This document shows positions 1 through 5,517 of a stretch of 5,517 nucleotides of DNA, piece by piece (positions within the stretch are counted from its first letter, which is position 1; each line of letters starts with the position of its first letter). Location of the stretch: assembly GCA_026993275.1 (NCBI GenBank), contig JALWUB010000260.1, positions 1-5,517 of the forward strand, written 5' to 3'. The notes under the pieces were generated by a model, which did not search any database, was not told the DNA's origin, and worked only from the letters and a program-made list of their open reading frames with translations. The DNA is from Robiginitomaculum sp. (GTDB taxonomy: Bacteria; Pseudomonadota; Alphaproteobacteria; Caulobacterales; Maricaulaceae). A program made the position numbers and the translations under genes.

Positions 1-7
1 GATGCGG

Positions 8-2496
<2,489 letters not shown>

Positions 2497-2593
2497 CCTA
2501 CCCTCTCTTTGTTCCAGGGAATTACGGCTGCAGTCCCCGCACCCCCCTGAGCGACTTCGACATGGGGCATCTTGTCGCAGAGTCTTAATCGGG

Positions 2594-2607
2594 TTTGCAA
2601 GGGCAAA
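2594..2607. promoter_or_regulatory. Short perfect inverted repeat TTTGC-N4-GCAAA (possible operator)
   Basis: TTTGC (2594-2598) and GCAAA (2603-2607) form a perfect 5-4-5 dyad about 100 bp upstream of the ctaC start. Its size and half-site spacing resemble sites of the CRP/FNR superfamily (FNR type TTGAT-N4-ATCAA), but the sequence is not a match to the FNR consensus. Binding by any regulator is speculation. Confidence 0.25.
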
Positions 2608-2615
2608 TTCAGCAT

Positions 2616-2654
2616 TACCGCATATTCACTCGCATTTTTTGCATTTTTGCGGTA
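2616..2654. repeat. Spaced inverted repeat TACCGCA...TGCGGTA
   Basis: TACCGCA (2616-2622) is the exact reverse complement of TGCGGTA (2648-2654), with 25 nt between arms and about 32 nt centre to centre, roughly three helical turns. The right arm overlaps the TATGAT hexamer at 2653-2658. The enclosed DNA is T-rich. This could be a two-site operator or chance. Confidence 0.4.
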
Positions 2655-2727
2655 TGATTTCGCCACTTGCGGGTGTTGCGCTGCAGGAATCATGGGCTTT
2701 CCGGCTGGGGTGATTCCCGCCCGAAAC

Positions 2728-2735
2728 AGGAGAGG
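2728..2735 (+). promoter_or_regulatory. Ribosome binding site of the TPR gene
   Basis: AGGAGAGG runs directly up to a tandem ATGATG (2736-2741). With AGGAG (2728-2732) as the core, the second ATG at 2739 has a 6-nt spacer and the first only 3 nt, which favours 2739. Confidence 0.7.
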
Positions 2736-2738
2736 ATG

Positions 2739-3314
2739 ATGCACACACGCGCTCAGCGCACCATCAGACTTGGCGCCGCCGCGGCCTTGGCCTGCGCTGG
2801 CCTTTTTGCCCTGTCTGCCCAGGCCAGTGAACTCACGCTGGGCACCAGCCTCGGATATGGCTGTTATGAAAAGGTCAAGTTTGGCTATACGGACCTGGAT
2901 GCGCTGCAATTGTGCAACCGTGCCCTGAGCGAAGCCCACTTGGGCCGCAAGGACCTCGCCGCCACCTATGTCAATCGCGGCATCATCCGCGCCGCCCGCG
3001 GCGATCTGGAGGGTGCCATTCACGATTATGACACCGCCTTGAAAATGAAGCCGGACATGGGCGAGGCCCTGGCCAACAAGGGCGCCGCCTATTTGCGCGC
3101 CAACAATTTCAGGCAGGCCATCAGCGTGCTCAACAAGGCGCTCGACTACACGCTGACCCAGCCGTCGCATGTCTATTACAACCGCGCCATTGCCTATGAG
3201 AGTCTTGGCGAGCACGAGAAGGCCTACAGGGATTTTCAGCAGGCGGCGAAGCTGCAGCCGGACTGGTCCTGGCCGCAGCGCGAATTGCAGCGCTATCAGT
3301 TCATCGCGCATTGA
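2739..3314 (+). CDS. Small exported TPR-repeat protein, function unknown
   Basis: A 191-residue protein. The start at 2739 (or 2736, one residue longer) is set by the AGGAGAGG site. Residues 1-29 look like a Sec signal peptide: basic TRAQRTIR, a hydrophobic Ala/Leu core, then the AQA cleavage motif. The predicted mature protein is therefore periplasmic, about 162 residues. It opens with a short segment holding its only two cysteines, C42 (YGCYEK) and C59 (LQLCNRAL), which could form a disulfide. Three TPR units follow at about 74-107, 108-141 and 143-176. They carry typical features such as NRGIIRAARGD...AIHDYDTALKMKPD and YNRAIAYESLGEHEKAYRDFQQAAKLQPD. TPRs bind protein partners; no catalytic motif is visible. 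It is divergent from ctaC and lies 30 nt before tldD, in the same reading frame and probably the same transcript. A role in oxidase or envelope assembly is conceivable but not shown. Confidence 0.85.
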   Translation: MHTRAQRTIRLGAAAALACAGLFALSAQASELTLGTSLGYGCYEKVKFGYTDLDALQLCNRALSEAHLGRKDLAATYVNRGIIRAARGDLEGAIHDYDTALKMKPDMGEALANKGAAYLRANNFRQAISVLNKALDYTLTQPSHVYYNRAIAYESLGEHEKAYRDFQQAAKLQPDWSWPQRELQRYQFIAH

Positions 3315-3327
3315 AGGCATGGCGCGC

Positions 3328-3345
3328 TGCCCCTATTAAGGGGTA
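3328..3345 (+). promoter_or_regulatory. Hairpin covering the tldD ribosome site and start
   Basis: CCCCT (3330-3334) and AGGGG (3339-3343) form a perfect stem around the loop ATTA. A G-U pair (3329/3344) and a U-A pair (3328/3345) would extend it to 7 bp and include the first base of the tldD start codon. The only purine-rich ribosome-site candidate, AAGGGG (3338-3343), lies within the stem and loop edge and just 1 nt from the ATG. The structure could limit tldD initiation or couple it to translation of the TPR gene, whose stop lies 13 nt before the stem. There is no T-run, so it does not look like a terminator. Confidence 0.45.
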
Positions 3346-4763
3346 TGAGCACAGATGTATTTGACCAGTCCGCGCTTGACCTGGATCTTGCCCAGGCGAT
3401 GACGGGCGAAGCCCTTGCCGGGGCCGAGGATGGCGAGCTGTTTGCCGAACGCAGCGTTTCGGAAAGCTTCGTGTTTGATGACGGGCGCCTGAAAAGCGCG
3501 TCCTATGATGCCGCGCGCGGCTTTGGCCTGCGCCGGGTCAGCGGCGAAAAGACCGGTTATGCCCATTCGACGGAACTCAGCCCCGGGGCGCTGAAGCGCG
3601 CGGCCAGCGCCGTGCGCGCCGCCGACCGCGGCACCAGCGGCGTGTGGGCAGATGCGCCAAGGCGCACCAATGCCGTGCTCTATGGCGATGAAAACCCGGT
3701 CGATGCGCCGGGCTTTGCGCAAAAGACGGAACTGCTGGCGCAGATCGACGCCTATGTGCGGGCGCAGGAGCCGCGCGTCATCCAGGTCAGCGTGTCGCTG
3801 GCGGGCGAGCAGCGCAACATCACCATTTTGCGCCCGGGCATGGACCCGGTGTTTGACTGCCGCCCGCTGGTGCGCCTTGGCGTTGCCGTCACCGTCGAAC
3901 AGGACGGGCGCCGCGAAAGCGGCCATGCGGGCGCGGGCGGGCGCACGGCTTACGCGCAATGGATCACGCCGCAAAGCTGGAAAAGCCTGGCGGACGAAGC
4001 GCTGCGCCAGGCGCTGGTCAATTTGCAGGCGGTGGAGTGCCCCGGCGGCGAAATGGACGTTGTGCTGGGCCCGGGCTGGCCTGGCGTGCTGTTGCACGAA
4101 GCCGTGGGGCACGGCCTGGAAGGGGACTTCAACCGCAAGGGCGAAAGTGCATTTTCCGGCCGTCTTGGCGAACGCGTGGCGGCGCCGGGCGTGACCGTCA
4201 TCGACGATGGCACCATCGCGCAGCGGCGCGGCTCGCTGACCATTGATGACGAAGGCACGCCCACCAGCGCCACGACGCTGATCGAGGACGGCATTCTGGT
4301 CGGCTATATGCAGGACCGGCAAAATGCCCGGCTGATGGGCATGGCGCCCACGGGCAATGGCCGCCGGGAAAGCTTTGCCTGTCCGCCCTTGCCGCGCATG
4401 ACCAACACCTTCATGCGCGCGGGCGAACATGATCCGGGCGAAATCCTGGAGTCGCTGAAAGACGGCATTTACGCGGTCAATTTCGGCGGCGGCCAGGTTG
4501 ACATCACCTCCGGCAAATTCGTGTTCCAGTGCACCGAGGCCTATCTTGTCAGGAATGGCAAGGTCGAGGCGCCGGTCAAGGGCGCGACCCTGATCGGCGA
4601 TGGCCCCAGCGTGTTGCAGCGGGTCACCATGATCGGCAATGATCTGAAGCTGGACCCGGGCATTGGCGTGTGCGGCAAGGCCGGGCAGGGCGTGCCGGTC
4701 GGGGTGGGCCAGCCGACCCTGAAGATTGAAGGCGTGACCGTTGGCGGCGCTGATGTGGGCTAG
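3345..4763 (+). CDS. tldD: TldD, zinc metalloprotease of the TldD/PmbA family
   Basis: Cytoplasmic peptidase subunit. In Escherichia coli TldD pairs with TldE (PmbA) as a heterodimer that degrades unfolded peptides, completes microcin B17 maturation and processes the CcdA antitoxin. The 472 residues fit the family (E. coli TldD is about 480). The N-terminal domain includes FDDGRLKSASYD and GFGLRRVSGEKTGYAHS. The catalytic helix is H251-E252-A-V-G-H256, followed by GLEGDFNRKGESAFSG. The third zinc ligand should be C443 in GVCGKAGQGVPVGVGQP, matching Cys454 of E. coli, so the metal site is complete. NGRRESFACPPLPRMTNTFM is also typical. The start at 3345 is the first ATG after an in-frame stop (the TPR gene stop at 3312-3314) and gives a normal N-terminus, although its ribosome site is poorly spaced. 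No tldE is in the window; in many genomes it lies elsewhere. Confidence 0.96.
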   Translation: MSTDVFDQSALDLDLAQAMTGEALAGAEDGELFAERSVSESFVFDDGRLKSASYDAARGFGLRRVSGEKTGYAHSTELSPGALKRAASAVRAADRGTSGVWADAPRRTNAVLYGDENPVDAPGFAQKTELLAQIDAYVRAQEPRVIQVSVSLAGEQRNITILRPGMDPVFDCRPLVRLGVAVTVEQDGRRESGHAGAGGRTAYAQWITPQSWKSLADEALRQALVNLQAVECPGGEMDVVLGPGWPGVLLHEAVGHGLEGDFNRKGESAFSGRLGERVAAPGVTVIDDGTIAQRRGSLTIDDEGTPTSATTLIEDGILVGYMQDRQNARLMGMAPTGNGRRESFACPPLPRMTNTFMRAGEHDPGEILESLKDGIYAVNFGGGQVDITSGKFVFQCTEAYLVRNGKVEAPVKGATLIGDGPSVLQRVTMIGNDLKLDPGIGVCGKAGQGVPVGVGQPTLKIEGVTVGGADVG

Positions 4764-4786
4764 CGCGCTTGATGCGGCTCAATGGT

Positions 4787-4814
4787 TCCCGGACAAGACG
4801 GCGTGTTTCCGGGA
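4787..4814. repeat. REP-like palindrome 1
   Basis: TCCCGGA (4787-4793) pairs exactly with TCCGGGA (4808-4814) around a 14-nt loop, 24 nt past the tldD stop. The right arm continues as GGGATGAC, the reverse complement of the GTCATCCC that opens each tandem copy and palindrome 2, so it belongs to the same repeat family in inverse orientation. There is no following T-run. It may still protect the 3' end of the tldD transcript, as REP elements often do. Confidence 0.65.
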
Positions 4815-4868
4815 TGACCCGCGGGGGCGCAGGGCTTTCCGGACAGCCGCCAAGACCCGCCTGTCAGC

Positions 4869-4940
4869 CATCCCGGCTCTCCCCACTGTCATCCCGGCTC
4901 TCCCCACTGTCATCCCGGCTCTCCCCACTGTCATCCCGGC
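4869..4940. repeat. 21-bp direct tandem repeat, 3.4 copies
   Basis: Three identical, gap-free 21-bp copies lie at 4869-4889, 4890-4910 and 4911-4931, with a fourth partial copy of 9 bp (4932-4940) that merges into palindrome 2. Read in another phase, each unit is GTCATCCCGGC plus the 10 bases TCTCCCCACT. The first part is the left arm of the REP-like palindrome. The array probably arose by slippage or recombination on one REP arm. The copies have no divergence, which suggests recent expansion. Unit length is a multiple of three, so it leaves an open but meaningless frame. Confidence 0.93.
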
Positions 4941-4953
4941 CTTGAGCCGGGAT
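4933..4953. repeat. REP-like palindrome 2
   Basis: ATCCCGGC (4933-4940) and GCCGGGAT (4946-4953) form a perfect 8-bp stem around the loop CTTGA, flanked by GTC on the left and CCATG on the right. From general knowledge, GTCATCCCGGCCTTGAGCC-type palindromes are abundant dispersed intergenic repeats in alphaproteobacterial genomes. This copy is the intact version of the motif whose left arm is repeated in the tandem array just before it. With palindrome 1 it forms an inverted pair. Confidence 0.8.
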
Positions 4954-4957
4954 CCAT

Positions 4958-4973
4958 GCTGCAGCGCTGCAGC
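4958..4973. repeat. 16-nt perfect palindrome, doubled GCTGCAGC
   Basis: GCTGCAGC is repeated twice without a gap. Because each half is itself self-complementary, the whole 16 nt is also a perfect palindrome. It starts 4 nt after the stem of palindrome 2 and may be part of the same composite repeat element. Confidence 0.6.
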
Positions 4974-4977
4974 TCTG

Positions 4978-5016
4978 CCGGTCCAGGGCAATTCCTTGCG
5001 GAATGGCTGGAGCCGG
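4978..5016. repeat. Imperfect long hairpin before the membrane-protein gene
   Basis: CCGG (4978-4981) pairs with CCGG (5013-5016), T4982 with A5011, CCAG (4983-4986) with CTGG (5007-5010), and ATTCC (4991-4995) with GGAAT (5000-5004) around the loop TTGC. That gives 14 base pairs, broken by a one-base bulge at 5012 and a 4-by-2 internal loop. It probably belongs to the same composite repeat cluster. An in-frame ATG at 5003 that could extend the next gene lies within the stem. Confidence 0.55.
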
Positions 5017-5056
5017 GCGGCCGGGAACAGCCGGACATTTGCCGTGGGCTGCGGCC

Positions 5057-5517
5057 ATGGCCGCTAACGCCAGATTGCGGCCGGGTTTCGTGCTGGTGCT
5101 GAAAATCGCAGTCAGCGCGGCGCTGCTGTATGCGCTGTTTGCCCTGGTGGATGTGCACGAGGCCCTGAAGGCGGCCAGGGGGCTGAATCCGTGGCTGTTC
5201 GTCCTTGCCGTCCTGGTCCGGCTGTCGGTGTTCGCCATGGATGCCCTGCGGCTGTCCTGGATGACGCCGATCCCCGGCCTGTCCTATGTGCAGCACTTGC
5301 GCCTGGCCCTGCGCGGCGCGTTCCTTGCGCAATTGGGGTTCGGCTTTCTGACCGGCGATGCCTACCGGGCCGCGGGCTATGCCAGGGGCGCGGGCAATCT
5401 CTCTGTCCCGGCGGCGCAATTGCTGGCGGCGCGCTTTGCCGGCATCGCCACCACGGCCCTGCTGGCCCTGCTGGCCGCGCTGGTGCTGCTGACCCGGCAA
5501 AGCGGGGCGCTGCGCGG
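5057..5517 (+). CDS. Polytopic membrane protein, lysylphosphatidylglycerol synthase TM / UPF0104 type (5' part)
   Basis: An open frame from ATG 5057 runs to the window edge with no stop, giving 153 residues; the gene is cut by the window. Hydrophobic segments at about 11-31, 45-61 and 121-146, with a less clear one near 84-98, indicate an inner-membrane protein. The layout, with VDVHEALKAARGLNPWLF, then ALRLSWM, then GFLTGDAYRAAGY and LLAARFAGIATTALLALL, resembles the N-terminal half of the LPG-synthase transmembrane domain family (PF03706, YbhN-like). Members are proposed lipid flippases or lipid-modifying membrane proteins, and the GDAYR signature at 100-104 is the best match. The substrate cannot be inferred. 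The start is uncertain: no clear ribosome site precedes 5057, and an in-frame ATG at 5003 would add 18 residues of non-family-like sequence. The gene lies 293 nt past tldD and is probably transcribed separately. Confidence 0.75.
   Translation, partial: MAANARLRPGFVLVLKIAVSAALLYALFALVDVHEALKAARGLNPWLFVLAVLVRLSVFAMDALRLSWMTPIPGLSYVQHLRLALRGAFLAQLGFGFLTGDAYRAAGYARGAGNLSVPAAQLLAARFAGIATTALLALLAALVLLTRQSGALR

Larger units (their letters stand above)
2497..2738. promoter_or_regulatory. Divergent intergenic region between ctaC and the TPR gene
   Basis: About 240 bp separate the divergent ctaC and TPR-gene starts, so promoters for both directions should lie here. The most AT-rich part is 2605-2660, with T-tracts and two direct copies of GCATTTTT (2632-2639 and 2641-2648). 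A TATGAT hexamer at 2653-2658 could be a rightward -10 box. No good -35 element sits 16-18 bp upstream of it, so I do not claim a defined promoter. Two inverted repeats, listed separately, are the only operator-like structure. No convincing leftward promoter was found by eye. Confidence 0.55.
4764..5056. other. Non-coding intergenic region rich in palindromes
   Basis: The 293 nt between tldD and the next gene hold no credible gene. They contain, in order, a REP-like palindrome (4787-4814), a 21-bp tandem array (4869-4940), a second REP-like palindrome in the opposite orientation (4933-4953), a 16-nt self-complementary block (4958-4973) and an imperfect hairpin (4978-5016). Open frames across it translate the repeat (VIPALPT and similar units) and are artefacts. 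A promoter for the downstream gene should be near the right end, but I could not identify one. Confidence 0.8.

Noticed and set aside
2654..2713. 19-codon leader peptide upstream of the TPR gene
   Set aside because: The frame ATG 2654 to TGA 2713 has no ribosome site, no telling composition and an ATG overlapping the candidate -10 hexamer.
2667..2738. Longer TPR protein starting at TTG 2667
   Set aside because: It would put 24 non-signal-like residues ahead of a clear signal peptide and ignore the strong AGGAGAGG site before 2739.
2739..2825. Lipoprotein signal in the TPR protein (ALAC at residues 16-19)
   Set aside because: No Leu at -3, and the cysteine sits in the middle of the hydrophobic core; the AQA site ten residues later fits signal peptidase I better.
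3336..4430. Minus-strand open frame of 364 codons opposite tldD
   Set aside because: His/Arg/Ala-rich shadow of a clearly functional tldD gene, with no recognisable motif.
4787..4814. Rho-independent terminator of tldD
   Set aside because: The 7-bp stem has a 14-nt loop and is followed by GACCCGCGG rather than a T-run, so it is better described as REP-like.
4869..4940. CRISPR array
   Set aside because: The 21-bp copies abut directly with no spacers, and no cas genes are nearby.
4741..5067. Open frame of 108 codons on the plus strand across the tldD 3' end and repeats
   Set aside because: It translates the 21-bp tandem repeat as repeating ALPTVIP units, overlaps tldD out of frame and lacks a ribosome site. 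Such peptides are known artefacts of alphaproteobacterial REP DNA.
4864..5500. Minus-strand open frames of 124 and 189 codons opposite the repeats and the membrane-protein gene
   Set aside because: Low-complexity shadows (SGESRDD repeats; Gln/Arg/Gly-rich) opposite a better-supported coding frame in GC-rich DNA.

Overview
The window (GC-rich, 5517 bp) looks like chromosomal housekeeping DNA from an alphaproteobacterium. The evidence is the alphaproteobacterial/mitochondrial-type cytochrome c oxidase subunits I and II, the alphaproteobacterial style of the TldD protein, and an intergenic REP-like palindrome of the GTCATCCCGGC...GCCGGGAT type common in that class. A genus cannot be named from sequence reading alone.

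Layout: on the minus strand, coxB/ctaC (subunit II, 2496 to 1633) is followed after 20 nt by ctaD/coxA (subunit I, 1612 to 8). They form an operon reading leftwards out of the window, where assembly factors and subunit III would be expected. A 242-bp divergent intergenic region (2497-2738) holds two inverted repeats and an AT-rich core. Reading rightwards from it are a small exported TPR protein (2739-3314) and, 30 nt later, tldD (3345-4763), which probably share a transcript. The 293 nt after tldD contain no credible gene. They hold a cluster of palindromes and a 21-bp tandem repeat apparently built from one arm of the REP-like palindrome. At 5057 the 5' part of a polytopic membrane protein of the lysylphosphatidylglycerol synthase transmembrane / UPF0104 type begins and runs off the window.

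Function: CtaC and CtaD carry all the expected CuA, heme a, heme a3, CuB and proton-channel residues, so the terminal aa3-type oxidase core looks intact. TldD has its complete HExxxH plus Cys zinc site. The TPR protein has no assigned function. It is exported, has two cysteines, and is the least understood gene here.

I see no evidence of a defence system, mobile element, CRISPR array or other clearly new system. The most unusual items are the REP-derived tandem array behind tldD and a short hairpin that covers the tldD translation start.
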